From the NCBI GenBank assembly GCA_000729835.1, contig JFHB01000135.1, forward strand, positions 16,418-80,417: a stretch of 64,000 nt of DNA, read 5' to 3'. Origin of the DNA: Atkinsonella hypoxylon (taxonomy: Eukaryota; Ascomycota; Sordariomycetes; Hypocreales; Clavicipitaceae). Below, piece by piece: positions 32,277 to 44,072 of this stretch. The stretch's first letter is position 1; every line of letters starts with the position of its first letter. The notes beneath the pieces were generated by a model, which searched no databases, was not told the origin of the DNA, and worked only from the letters and a program-made list of their open reading frames with translations. Made by a program: the position numbers and the translations under genes.

Positions 32277-33858
32277 ATGACAACCACAAACGACCTCGTC
32301 TTCCCCCCGGCCTCAGCCTCGAGCCTAAGCGCCCTCCGCCGCGCAACGCTCAGCATCCAAAACCGCCTCACCTCCATCCACGCAGACGCGCAGTTCGTCC
32401 GCCGCGCCGCCTCCTCCGCCTCCCTCGCAGGCCGACCGGTCGTCGCCAACGAGCGCAGCGGAACCTGGTACACGCCGCCCGAGACAAGGTACGCATCCGC
32501 CTATTTCAAGAGCACGGATGGGCACGAGCGCGCGTGGAAGTTTAGCACCAGAAGGCTCAACGTCCATCTCATAGCGCTCATCGAGCAGCACGATGGGTAA
32601 AAGAACCAACCCCAAAAAAAATTTTTTTTTTAATTTTTTAAAAAAACCCCTGCGCCTCCCCCCCCCCCCCCGGGGGGCGCTCAGCTCAGTGCACCTTGCT
32701 TACGAACACGACGCAGCATCATCATCGTCGATTCAACGCGTCGTGGGAAACGCACGTCCTCGCTTGCTTGCTTGCTTCTTCTCGTCGACGGCTCGCTGGT
32801 TCAACTAACCGTAGCCAGGTATGCCCGACGCGCTCTCGACGACCGTGCCGATCTGGTGCGCCGTGCTCAACCGCGTGCTTCTGCCCCGTCATCCGCTCTC
32901 AGGGCACCTGTTCCTCCCGCCGCACCTGCTGCCCACGACGCACGCGCAAATCTCGGCGCTCATCCCTTCGTTCGTCGCCGCCCTGCTCGACCTGCGCCTG
33001 TCTCTTCCGAAGCTCACCAAGCCGCTGCGTCCGTACTGGGTCACCCAGGAGTCCACCCTGCTGGCCCCGGCGGACGAAGACCCGTGCCAGAGCACCACTA
33101 CGACTACGACTACGACTACGATATTCACCGACTACCGACCCGTCATCTGCCTGACGGCTTCGCGGCGGGTGCGAGGCAGCGAGGTAGATTCCCACGGGTA
33201 CATCCAGGGCGCGGCGGACGACACGGAAAACTGGGCCTGCGGCCTCACGCCAGATGTGTTTTGGGAACATGCCCAGCTGTTGCTCTCCACTGCCGACGCG
33301 GAGCTCCCGGGCCTGATTGCCTCGTTGCTGGCGCAGTCTCGTGGGACCGAAAAGGGGCACGGCTCCGGCACGACGAGACTTAGTCCTCAGATTAGCGTGG
33401 CCGCATTACCCCTGTGTGCGCCGACCGCGGAGACAGTGTGCCATGTAGCGCTGATGGATGCCACCACGCCCAAGGAGACGTGGCTTCGGGCGGACAACTA
33501 CATTACGGTTGGACTGGGACAACACAAGACTGCCAGTAGGCGCCTGCGGCTTGCGCTGCCCGAGATATGTGCGTTCGTGAGTAGATTCTTGGCCAAGGGG
33601 CGCGATTGGAAGCAGGAGCGTCAAGTCATTGTGGCGTGTGAGTCCGGACTAGACCTCTCTGTGGGCACGGCTCTGGCTCTTTCGTGCTACCTGTTCGATG
33701 AGCAAGGGCATTTCTGTCCGCCAGATGAGAGTTTCACCTTCACAAAATCTCAGGTCAAAGTCAAGCTGGGCAGCATCATGACGGCGTATCCAGCAGCCAA
33801 CCCGAGTCGGCAGACTTTGCAGAGCGTCAACAGCTTCTTGATGGACTGGACAAAATGA
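32277..33858 (+). CDS. rit1: Initiator tRNA A64 2'-O-ribosylphosphate transferase
   Basis: Exons 32277-32596, 32717-32751 and 32819-33858 give 464 aa. Conserved blocks include IIIVDSTRRGKRMPDALS..IWCAVLNR, spanning exons 2-3, and YIQGAADDTENWA.GLTPDVFWEH, both diagnostic of Rit1. The C-terminal domain (VIVACESGLDLSVGTALALSCYLFDE) is a phosphatase-like fold. Rit1 marks initiator methionyl-tRNA so that it is excluded from elongation. Intron 1 carries extreme homopolymers. Intron 2 must begin with GC (AAAC/GCACGT) to keep STRRGKRMPDAL, so it is a GC-AG intron. A poly-Thr run of about ten residues near codon 200 comes from an ACN repeat. Confidence 0.92.
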
Positions 33859-34023
33859 ACTTGATTCCACCAAATCAACATCAACGGGCTACGTGTGCGT
33901 GCGGGTATGTGTTAGTCAGTGTATGTCCTATCCGCGGTTGTCGTTATCTATGTCTAAGCTAGTCCGTTTAAAAGAATCACCCCGGCCAGCATCATCCAGT
34001 AGCAACGACTGCACCACAACATC

Positions 34024-34843
34024 CTACGCCTTGCCAGACTCAATCTTGGCCAATGCCTCAGGAAACTCGTCCCAGTCACGCATTATCACCACGGCACCAG
34101 CATCCGTCAAGATTTTCTCCATCTCGGCGCGCTTGTTGGGTGCATAAGGGCCAACATAGCCAATCGTCTTGATCCCGGCCCGCGTAGCACTCAGTGTGCC
34201 ACTCTTGCTGTCCTCAATGGCCACGCTCTCCGCCGCCTGCTTGCCCAAGACCTTGAGAGCGTGAAGGTAGATGGCCGGGTCAGGCTTGCTGGTCGGCTTC
34301 TCCAAGCTTGTGGCCGCCGAGTAGATCAGATCCTCCCCTCCAGGCCCCTTGAAGTACTTATTCTGGCCCACCTTCTCGACCGAAGCCTTGACGCGACGGA
34401 AAGCAGAGGAAGACACCACAGCAAGGGTGTACTTCTTGGAGGCAGCCAGCTTCTCCAGCTGCTGGTCCACGCCAGGGCAAGGCCGCAGCTGTTCCTTGAG
34501 CTTCGCAATCACGGCATCCTCCTCCATGAGAACATACTTGTCCATGTCGGCCGGGGAAATCTCAATCCCATTCTGTTTTTGCAAGGTGGTCAACATGCCC
34601 CGGAAGTTCTGGCCAACAAAGTCCACAATCAGGGATTCGCCAGTAAAAGTCTTGTTAATGCCGCGCTCAGCGCAGATCTTGTTGATGAGATCCGCACATG
34701 CTTCAAAAGCCAGCTCCTCGGATAACACGAGGGTATTGTCACAGTCAAACAGAAGAGTGGTAATCTAGTTGACTGGGGGATTAGCTCGTGAAAGTGAAAG
34801 TGAAAGTGGGGAGGAAGGCTATGACGCTACTTACCTGGGGCAT
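34024..34843 (-). CDS. HAD-superfamily phosphatase
   Basis: Exons 34843-34835 (three codons only, MPQ) and 34764-34024 give 249 aa. Motif I is LLFDCDNTLV with nucleophile Asp10 and acid Asp12. Motif II is the Ser in LAVVSSSAF, motif III the Lys in TSKPDPAIY, and motif IV the acidic IEDSKSGTLSATRAG. An alpha-helical cap lies between motifs I and II (subfamily IA). Such enzymes dephosphorylate small metabolites such as phosphoglycolate or sugar phosphates; the substrate cannot be read from the sequence. It converges on rit1, with 165 bp between stops. Confidence 0.87.
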
Positions 34844-36159
34844 CTTGACGGTTCCCGGTCTACAGACGCTGGGCTTGTATAGACAATCAAAGATGTATTG
34901 TGCATGCAACAGAGAATGGGGTTTAGAGGCGAGGATAGTTCCAAGTCCGAGTGCAAAGACGTACGTAGATCGAGATCGAATGGATGGATAGAGGTGGAGT
35001 TGCAACTGCGAAAGGACAGACGAGAAGCGAAACAAACCAAGCTCTACAAGCTCTGCAAGCTCTAATTAGTCGAGAAGCAAGAAGCAAACCCACCCACCGC
35101 CCTCATTGGTGCCTCATTGGTGGTGGCTCTTTCCCGACGCTGACACACAGAACGTGCCAATGTGCCAATGTGCCAATGTGCCCAATGTGCCCAATGTGCC
35201 ACTGTGCCAATGTGCCACCTCTGACGAGGTGCACTGCTGCCCAACCCGAAGCCAAGTGTTTACAGCAAGTATCCTTGGCTTGACAATGTCAAACACGTCA
35301 AAGCCTTTTATGCACTCAACCGGGAAAAGGTAAAAAAATACTTTAGACCCAGCAAAGCCGTCCCCGATGCAACCAGACACGACATGCAGAATCCCGTGAG
35401 TGCGCCAGGCATGGATGGCTGCTGCCCCTCGCCTCCACCCCTCTCTCATCCTCGCTCATCCTCTCCCCCTCCCCCCCCACCCCCCCCTCTGTACGTCCGT
35501 GACCCTCCCGCCCTGGCGTCATCGATGGAATCCTGGCTCAGTGGCCGTTGGCGCTCGGTCCGGGTGGTGCCGCTACTACCTAAGTGCACTTTTGCGCTCA
35601 AGCCCAAGCAAATCCACTTCACACGTGAGGCTCGATGAAACGATATACTTGTCATGGGCACAAGAGATGCAACAATGAGCCCGGCCATTGCTGCGGTTTC
35701 TCCTACGTGACATCTTGTCTCACAACTTGTCTCACAAGTTGCTCCGCCATGATACACCAACGGGACGAATCATAAAAACAATGATCCCATTTATTCTACT
35801 ACGTCCTCCTTCGCATACCATGTGAGATATTATTTACTACCATACTTCATCCATTACACCAAACCTGAGCAACATTCACTGACGTAATCTAATCCAAGCA
35901 ATATGTTCATTATGACTCCGTACAGGCAACTCTCCTAAATGCACGCATCCTTCGCAATGCAAACTGCCACCGCCTGCCATTGTGCAACTGAGATACAATG
36001 AATTCAACTAACAAATCAAGACACCCCAACGCCGTTGTAATCCCAAAGACTATTTTCCATGTCTTGCAATTGTCATTAAGACAGCTCAGCAGATGTAATC
36101 TATACTTGGATGGTTTCAAACATTCGTCTATGTTTGTATCGTCCGCCGCCGCCGCCTCC
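34844..36159. other. Intergenic 1.3 kb with CCAAT-containing repeat
   Basis: It contains the GTGCCAAT array at 35154-35219, a C-rich tract at about 35465-35495 and nothing that reads as a gene. The right part is the 3' flank of the Hsp40 gene. Confidence 0.5.
35154..35219. repeat. 8-9 bp repeat GTGCC(C)AAT, eight units
   Basis: Eight head-to-tail units; two carry an extra C and two have CAC/CT variants of AAT. Six contain an intact CCAAT pentamer within about 60 bp. Confidence 0.9.
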
Positions 36160-37483
36160 TTACAGGATTTGTCTCAACTGTTGCTTTTGGGCTGCGGTCA
36201 AGCTTGACGGAAAGTTGACCTTGTACCTGATGATGAAATCACCTCGTTGGCCAGGCTTCTTCGAAATAGGCATTCCAAGCCCTGGGTATCGATCCTCGCT
36301 TCCAGGCTGCGTAGGCCCGCCTTTCTCCAAGTTGATTTGCTTGCCCTCAATGGTGGTCACGGTCCGCTTCCACCCAGTCAAGGCTTCTTTGAGATCGAGA
36401 GTGACGGTGTGGACAAGGTCGTTGTCTTCTCGTTTGAAAAGAGGGTGTTCTTTCTGCACAGTTGTTAGTACGGATCTGGAATATCACTTTTGGAAAAAAA
36501 AAAAACGAAATTTTTTTTTTTAGGGGGGGGGGGGGGGGGCTACCTCTTCCACAATAAAGTGAAGGTCTTGTCGGCCACCTTCGACTTGGTCTCCAACTCC
36601 ATTAAACTTGATCTTGGACCCCTTCTTCAGTCCCGGCTTAATGGGAACCTCAAGAATCTGATCCGTCTGCACTCGCTTGCCTGTGTCGTCAAACGTCTTG
36701 CGCTTGATCTTCATCTTCTTCGTGACTCCACTGAATAGCTCCTCCAGTGTAAGCGGCAGCGGACGCTCCACCGTTGTAATCTCTGGCGTGTGCTCCCGCT
36801 GTCTTGGCTCTCCGTACCCAGACGACCTCATCCTCGTGCGGCCTGACCGATTACCGCCTCCTGCGCCGCCGCCGCCGCCGCCGCCGCCGCCAAATGACGA
36901 GAAAATATTGCCAAAGTCATCATCGCCGCCATGCATACCACCGCCTTGCTGACGCATAAACTCGGCAAAAATTTCGTCCGGGTTGTGGAAGCTGAAGCCA
37001 CCACCAGGACCTCCGCCAGTGCTGAAATGGAACGTTCTGGTACCACCTCCTCCAGGCATGCCACCACCAAAGTCGAATCCGCCAAATCCACCTCCAGGCA
37101 TGCCGCCAGGGAAGCCACCAGCACCGCCCTCTGGAGGTGGAGCGCCGCCTCCTCTCATCATGAACTCGAGACCATATTGATCGTAAACCTTACGCTTCTC
37201 GGGGTCTGACAGGATTTCATACGCTTGCGAGCACTCTTTGAACTTTTCAGCAGCATTGGGGTTGTCCTTATTCTTGTCGGGGTGCCATTTCAAAGCAGCT
37301 TTTCTGTCGGAACGTTAGCCGGGGCAAAAGTAAAACTTATAGCATGCAAGTCCAGCAACAATTGCCTTGACATAGATGCAAAAAAAAAAAAAAACCACCT
37401 TACCTATATCCTTTTTTTATTTCGTCCTGAGAAGCCTCGGGTTTAATACCCAAGGTGTCGTACAGTTTGGTTTCCTTGACCAT
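36160..37483 (-). CDS. sis1: Type II Hsp40 / DnaJ co-chaperone (Sis1-like)
   Basis: Exons 37483-37404, 37303-36544 and 36453-36160 give 377 aa. The J domain spans intron 1 and has HPD at residues 34-36. A Gly/Phe/Met-rich linker with GGFPGGMPGGG repeats and a Gly run follows. The C-terminal substrate-binding domain starts at PEITTVERPLPLTLEELFSGVTKKMKI and ends with VNFPSSLTAAQKQQLRQIL. No zinc finger is present, so it is type II. It stimulates Hsp70 ATPase and is needed for translation initiation and prion handling in yeast. Intron 1 contains a 14-nt homopolymer and intron 2 a run of 18 identical bases. Confidence 0.95.
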
Positions 37484-38324
37484 ATTGTGTGCCAATCAGC
37501 AAGGTCGCGATTTTGGCCCTTTTTTTTTCTTTTTTTTTTCCGGCACTACACTTAGTAAGTCAGTAGAGTTCTCGTCGTGCATAAAAGAGTTGAACGATGA
37601 CTAACGTGATGGATAGAGATGAAATGAGAAAAAAAGACTTGGATTGAAAAATGGGGTTAAAAGTTTAGGAATTCGGAGAGGAGGTCGGTTGGCGGCTGGT
37701 TGGGCATGCTTTCCCAGCGGAAAGTGGGACCTGCAAACCGAACAGGGTCTGAACAGGCTGGAAGCTTCGACGTCGGCAAGTCGGGCTTAGGCGAGGCGTG
37801 CCAAATGACTATGACGCAACAAGCGCGGGGAAACACAGAGAGACACAAGGAAAGGAGCTTTGATGGTCATGAACACTACATGTACTGACTGACACGATTG
37901 TTGAAATTTTCACAATCACAAAGAGCACATGGCCGCCGCGCATAGTGATCATAAGATACCAGACATACATTCACAAGCACGCCGCCTTGGATACATGCAC
38001 TTGGCTGCGATGACCCTCACGAGTCACGATGGTCGTCACGATGGTCGTCACAATGGCTGGCACCCGCAATGGCGGGGTCTCTCTGCTTGGCCCGCTGCTT
38101 GGCCCGCTGCAATCAGCAGCCTCACCTCACCGCCAATCGTGGGGCTTCACGAGCCAAGTGTAGAACCCAAAACACCACCCGACCAACAACTACAGTCCGA
38201 GCGTAAGTCACAATGAATTCGCTGTAGTATATTATGCCCTCTAAGAGCAGCATGTGCAATAGATATTATGCTACTCGAACCAACGCTGTGGCTTAATTAT
38301 CTATCATTCATATCGTGTCTCGTC
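37484..38324. other. Intergenic
   Basis: Promoter side of sis1 and 3' flank of the UIM gene. Small tandem duplications occur at 38026-38055 (CACGATGGTCGT) and about 38085-38112 (GCTTGGCCCGCT). No gene seen. Confidence 0.5.
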
Positions 38325-41260
38325 TCAACTGTGTCCGGTCATGGAACCTTCTAGAATTTTCGACGAGTATGAAGGTCCCCTATTGGCCACGGCCGCATCA
38401 TCGTCTGGCCATGTCATGACCACTTCTGGAGTTTCCCCTGCCACGTCAGTAATTGTCTCGGCGGCGCCTGTCACTGCAGGCAATGCTGAGGCCGTCACGG
38501 TGGCTGGCGAAACTTGTCCGTCCTCGAAAGGGTTGTCAAATCCGTTTTGACCGTCATCGCTCCCTAATGATGCCCGGTTGCTGGCCATTGAGTCTATGCT
38601 GTCCGCTCGATGCTTTCTTTTCGATGGCGAGATAGGTTCAATAGGCGCCGCTGTCTTCTTGTCACCGTTGACAGCGTCTGTTGCTTCTTGGCTCAATTCT
38701 TGCTGGAAAGCCTTGTTCTCTGCCCGTGCGAATTGCTGTAGTGGCAGGGGCAAACGTGTCCGTTCTACATTTAATGCTGCCTCTGTGGCATAAACCATGA
38801 TGGGCACCTTTGTTTCCTGCCAAACATCTTGCAACACCTGTTGTACTTGTATTTTCTGTCACATTATTAGTTACGACGCTATATTTCAGGAGTTCAGGAG
38901 GGATTAAACATTCCGCTTACGCACCTCCGTCTTGACTGGCTGTTCGTCATTGGCGTTATATGCCAGCTTCCACCACTGATCCAAAGGTTTGGGATCATCA
39001 TCCAGCTGTATCAAATCTGGCTCGATCCGTTGGCAGACGAAGACAACGTCCGACTGTGTGACGACTCCGCGTAGCAAAAATTCCTTGCATGTCATAGGCC
39101 GTGGTCTTCCCGGTTTGTTCGGCTGTGTAAGCAACTGGCCTAGGAATCGTTGCTTGTTCTTGATTTGCTCCAACTGCGCGTTCAGGCCTTGGCTTACACG
39201 TCAGCCACGGTTACTTTCATTTTTACCTTGGGAAAAGTGCACATACCCTTCATCCTCGTATCAATGTCAGATAGCATCCGTTCTGTCAGCAACAGCACAT
39301 CCTCTACAGTCTTGTACTTGGCGTCAATGTCAGCCTCAATTTCGCACGGCGCCATGTGGTAGTCTGGATACTTGTCCGTGTCGAAACCTGATGCTTCCAT
39401 CCCCCGATAACGGCCTAGGGACTGGATGTATTCGTGGTATGTCTGCCACTGGTCCATGGCACGCTGTATCATTTGTTTTCGATCAAACACTAGATCGTTC
39501 CAATCGTTGCGCCACTCATAAAGTTTCATTTCCTCCTTTGCTATTCGTGCAATGGCGTTCTTGGTCTTGCACCATGCAGTTTGTATGCGTCGGGCCTCGT
39601 CCTTGCGCGATGTCTGATACTTTTCCAAGTACAGCTTCTCGGGGATATCAATAGAGCTCGCCGGTCCATCACCGTTGAGCCTGATTGTCAGCACGTCGCC
39701 TACAACCTTGAACATGGCCATTTCCGATCCTTCATGTATTTCGCTGTGAGAGAACGCGTCGCTCCACATGGTGTGGTCCAGGGACTCGTACAGCGTGGTA
39801 ATGGAGGCGTAATCCTCCCGAAGATGTTCCATTTCCAAAAGTCCAAACCTGGCCTCCTCCTCTCCAAGATCGTTGCCCAGCACCGGGGCAAGCACCGCTG
39901 AATGGATTAAAGGTTTCAGTGATTGCTCATTCCTAGAGCCCAGATGTTCGTATAGCTGTTTTTCGGGCCCTAGGCTCGGACATGGCATTAGGTCAGTCAG
40001 CACGCTTACGGTACCATAACTTCGTTCCGTAGATTCCAGGAAAGCCATGAGTCGGTGAATCTCTTCTTCCACCTCAGGCTTATATTCGCGTTGCTGGCCC
40101 CATTGATCACCTCCTCCAGCTTGCAGTTGCGCTAACACGTGCGGTGGCAAAATCTCCTGGCCTTTCCACCATTCACTGTTAAAGCCGTAAGACGCTGCAG
40201 TAGTTCCCGTTTCCAGTAACGCATTTCGTGCCATGGGAATCTCATGCAAGACAGTAAGCATACCCCCAAGGCCATGGACCCCCACAGTGCTGATGCCTTG
40301 CACGAGAAAGGCTGGTGTTCCTGGTGTTCGTTTTCGTGATGACGGGGCTGGGGCCTTGGCTACCTTGGTCTCTGATGGACCGGTCGGGACCATAGCCCAG
40401 TTTGCAGTCTCATAGTCATCCCTGGTGGCCGGTCCAAAAGCCGGCGCAGACGTGGACGAATCCACTATGCCCGACTGCTGATCAACCAGCCCAATGCCTG
40501 CCTCTTGGGCGGATTCTCGGAGCGCTCGCTGCATATCTTCGTCTTCTCGCGATGATCCAGCTGCTGCAGCAGTGCAAAAATGAGAGGACACCCAAGTTAG
40601 TCAGCCATGCAAAACGTTTGCTGCAAAATTAAGTCCTAGGTAGGATACACACCAGGCACATCATTGCCAGCCCAATCCAACATCCTGCCCAAAGGCGACT
40701 TAGTCTTTGATCGGGACGGTGGTCTGGACGGCGCAGTCGGCCTGTAGGCTTCAGGTGGCGGCGTGAATCCTCGGGTCACATCGTTATTATTGATCGATTC
40801 AATATGAAATGCTGCTGCAGTGTCAGAAAGGAGGTCGGCTTGTAGCAAACAATGGTGCTAGAAATCCTTACCAATGCCAGTGTTATTGATTGTCCCGTCT
40901 CGATCTGCCGAGAACATGCTTTCGTTCCAAAGCTGAGTAAACTTCTGTCGAAACTAGATCCCTCGTAAGCTCGGCACTTGTACGTGCACAATATAAATCG
41001 CCATCGTCGAGCTTACTAAATCGGGGTTATCGAAATACTGCATTACAACCGCTTCGACGTTGCCGTCATGGTCCTGACCATTCGGGCGTGTGTTAGAAAA
41101 ATAGACTGTTCATTACAACGCTGTTCATCCAAGTGCAGCGCAGGCTGAGACAAACCTTGAGCGCCTGGATGACCATGGATCGATCATCTTGAGGATCGAG
41201 GCCCGCGAAATCAATGACTTGCGAGATCCCACTCTCCGACGGCGGCGGCCTGGAGGCCAT
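38325..41260 (-). CDS. UBA-like and UIM-containing ubiquitin-binding protein
   Basis: Seven exons (41260-41156, 41073-41017, 40953-40872, 40811-40653, 40560-39247, 39187-38925, 38855-38325) give 836 aa, and every junction keeps frame. Residues about 10-55 resemble a UBA domain. A ubiquitin-interacting motif (REDEDMQRALRESAQEAG) lies at about 138-155. The long central part (GISTVGVHGLGGML..., EEEIHRLMAFLESTERSYGTVS) resembles fungal proteins annotated as ubiquitin-interaction-domain proteins and is distantly like USP25/28-type deubiquitinases. I see no convincing Cys/His catalytic boxes, so activity is uncertain. Then comes a coiled-coil with KNKQRFLGQLL and a disordered Ser/Asp-rich tail containing the basic SPSKRKHRAD. 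Probable role: recognition of ubiquitinated proteins. Confidence 0.85.
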
Positions 41261-42084
41261 TTTGGCGACCTGCTGGGGGCGCTGTCGTATGTGCGGGGGA
41301 AAAGACAGCGTCGGGGGGAGATGCAAAATAATACTCGGGTGTAGTCGATATAGGTAGAATTAGAGCTTGCCTGACGTCGATAGTTCAGATGGTGGTTGCA
41401 GTGGTTGCAGTAATAAGCTAGCGTGTGCAAGTAGCCAGCCTACATAGGTAGGTACCTAGGTACCTTGGCACGCGGGGGGACAGATTTCGTGGCAGGCCCC
41501 GCGATCTATTGTTCCTCACGACCCGTCATATAATTTGACTACCCCGGGCTTAGGTACCTAGGGTAGGCATTGACATGTGACTTGTAGGGGTAGCTTCCCC
41601 CTAGTGGCCCTGTCCTGGTTCACCCGAGTCCTAGCACTCGAATTTCGAATTGTCATTCCACGTGACGGCCAAGCCGTAATCTAAGTGACAATGCGACTTC
41701 AACAAGGGCGCCTCCCTCTTACACGTGGTCTCGATTGTGTATAAAAAGAGTGGTAGCATGTGTTTTGTGGTCTGTGCAGTCTACTAACAATCCAGCCATC
41801 CATAGTGCATGGCATCGTATGAAACAGAATATGTCATTGCTTGAACTCTATTATGCCCACCCAAGATGTCCCATTCCCAGAAAATTCCAGCCCTTCTGCA
41901 TCAGACTCTGACTATTTCCGTGTCCAATGTCGCTCTACGAATTGAGCGGTCGTCATCACCAATGCCGCCCCAGATGCATACAAAACGCCGTCCGCTAATT
42001 CAAGTTATATCTCGCTATGCCGCAACATGCGCCGTTTCCCTCCCATGAAATTAATTACCTTGGAACGTTTGATGGTGAGTAGCG
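41261..42084. other. Intergenic
   Basis: The palindrome TACCTAGGTA lies at 41453-41462, with related CTAGGTA pieces to about 41570. No gene seen. Confidence 0.5.
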
Positions 42085-42903
42085 CTATTTCTCTTCGTCT
42101 TCGTCCTCGTACTCGTCGTCATCGTCCTCTTCAAAGTCACCCAAGTCCTCGTCACTATCGCTGCCGCCGAAATCTTCCTCTTCGTCACTCATGTTCCAGA
42201 AGTCGGCGTCGTCTTCAATGACCTTGATTGGAGCCGAGGCCATTTCGGCCGAAGTAGGCATCTTGACGCCGCCTGGGATTTCCTTCTGTGTCTGACTTAC
42301 CACCTCCTTCGCCAGGGCGTCGTAAAATGGCCGGTTGTCGCGGTAGAGCACGCTGGCGTCGACGTTGGCGGGGGAGTTGATCTCGGGATCGTCCATGAGC
42401 AGCAGGACCGATCGCAGTACCGACTCAACTCCGTGCAGCACATTCCATCGCTCGCTGGCAGATTCGCCGGACTGTTCGTCCTCGCCAGGATTGTGGAGAA
42501 TGGAGATGCATAGGTTGCCGTCGGTGTAGATATTGGGGTGGTAAATTCTCTTGGAAAGGAATTTGAAGGTCGGCGGCTGGTAGGGATAGTCGCTTGGGAA
42601 ACGCATCTCGGCCTGCATATCAGCATCAGCGGGGAAATAGTTGCAAAGCGCCTGTCAGTCTCGTTGTGAAGGGAATATTCGTACCCGAAGATATGCGCCA
42701 TGCCAAATGCTATCAGGGTTCACCACCCACAACCCAACCTTCCACCACATGATATTCAAATCATCCGTCTGTAGGCTATTGTCAGTCGAGTCCTCATGCC
42801 ACATGCCACAAATCGCATATGGGGTGTGCCATCGTACTTCAATATGAACCCATTTCTCCTTCTGAAGAGCCTGCAGCTCTTGCATTAATCGCTTCTGAGC
42901 CAT
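42085..42903 (-). CDS. cdc34: Ubiquitin-conjugating enzyme E2, Cdc34/Ubc3 type
   Basis: Exons 42903-42838, 42768-42685 and 42612-42085 give 225 aa. The UBC fold has HPN (75-77) and the active-site Cys85 in DGNLCISILH. It is followed by the acidic insertion PGEDEQSGESASERW that marks Cdc34-class enzymes, then LLMDDPEINSPANVDAS. The tail is long and almost purely acidic (DEEEDFGGSDSDEDLGDFEEDDDDEYEDEDEEK), as in Cdc34, where it binds SCF. It builds K48 chains on SCF substrates such as CDK inhibitors at G1/S. Another ATG 18 bp upstream is in frame; the internal one matches the usual MAQKRLMQELQ start. Confidence 0.94.
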
Positions 42904-44072
42904 GGTTCTGTGTTGGGCCACAATGCTAACGCACGGTGCGGGTGAGGCATGGAAGGAGCAGAAGAGTTCGCACGTATCGCTTTATGCAGGAAATGCGCTT
43001 CGCGTGGTTGAAACGACGTCAAGTGGTTGTGTGGACGGATCCGGCCAAGGAAGAGGAGCGGGTGAAGGAAAGTGAGGCTTAATCAATAAGATGGCGTGGG
43101 CTGGGCTGGGTTCTGTCGGGCTCGTCCGTTTCCCATACACGAAGCGTGACTCTAAAGAATTGCACGGGGTCACATATGCATCAAGGAGTAAAATACGTGC
43201 CTCTCGGTAGGTACGTAAGAAATCGAGCTGTCAACCCTCCCTGACAAGACGTTTCGCTGCCGGAAAGAACCATGTGCGAAGGGGTCAAGATCAAACACCG
43301 AACCAGATGCCTACCTAGGTAGTTGATACCTACCTACTGGGTGGGTATGAATGAGGATGAGGCGAATGAGGATGAGGCGAAGGGAGTCGCGCGCCTGCCC
43401 CTGTGCAGTGGAGCCCGTGGTCAGCTGACGCCGTCACTCCAGCCCCTTTAATCGACCCAGGATCCTAGAATCCTGGAATCCCAAAGATGCAGGTTGCCCC
43501 TTGGGGATTTCCAGCTCATTTCCAGCTCATTTCAGGTCCAAAAGTGCCCTTTGTTTTTTCTGACCTAATCTAGTAGGCGGTGAAAAGGTGTGCATATGCA
43601 GAAGCTTTGCGGCATGAGCCATGCATAGCTCAATCGTTACATGTGGCTGGCAAGCAACTGCGGACGGGCATCCAAACAAACCAGAGTCGTGTATCCGCTT
43701 CAATAGCAAGACTTCCGGCTTGGGTCGCAATGCCCACAGCTTCGAGGGTTGCGATTGGCAAGTTTGTGTGTGTGCAAAGTTGTCGTGGGCCAGACCCCCG
43801 GTTTAGTGCGGCCCTCCCGAACGCATCATGCGTTAACTCACGATTGCTGGCCGTAAGAAACTGACCATGGTTGTAATGGCATGTGTTTCTACGTATCTTG
43901 TTCCACAATCCATACATAGTTATATTTCTTAAGAAAAAAAAAATTTGGTCCATGCGACAGTGCACCATCTTGCAAACACTCCCTCTCCCACATGCTAAAG
44001 CCCCGACTATATATATATATGCACCATGACTGCGAGACCATCCATGCTGCGAGTGGCATAAACAACTTAGCC
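42904..44072. other. Intergenic 1.2 kb
   Basis: It contains ACCTAGGTA at 43313-43321 and a doubled GAATGAGGATGAGGC at about 43349-43378. No gene recognised. Confidence 0.5.

Noticed and set aside
37929..38216. 95-codon frame between sis1 and the UIM gene
   Set aside because: It runs through short tandem duplications (HDGRHDGRHNG) and shows no conserved feature.
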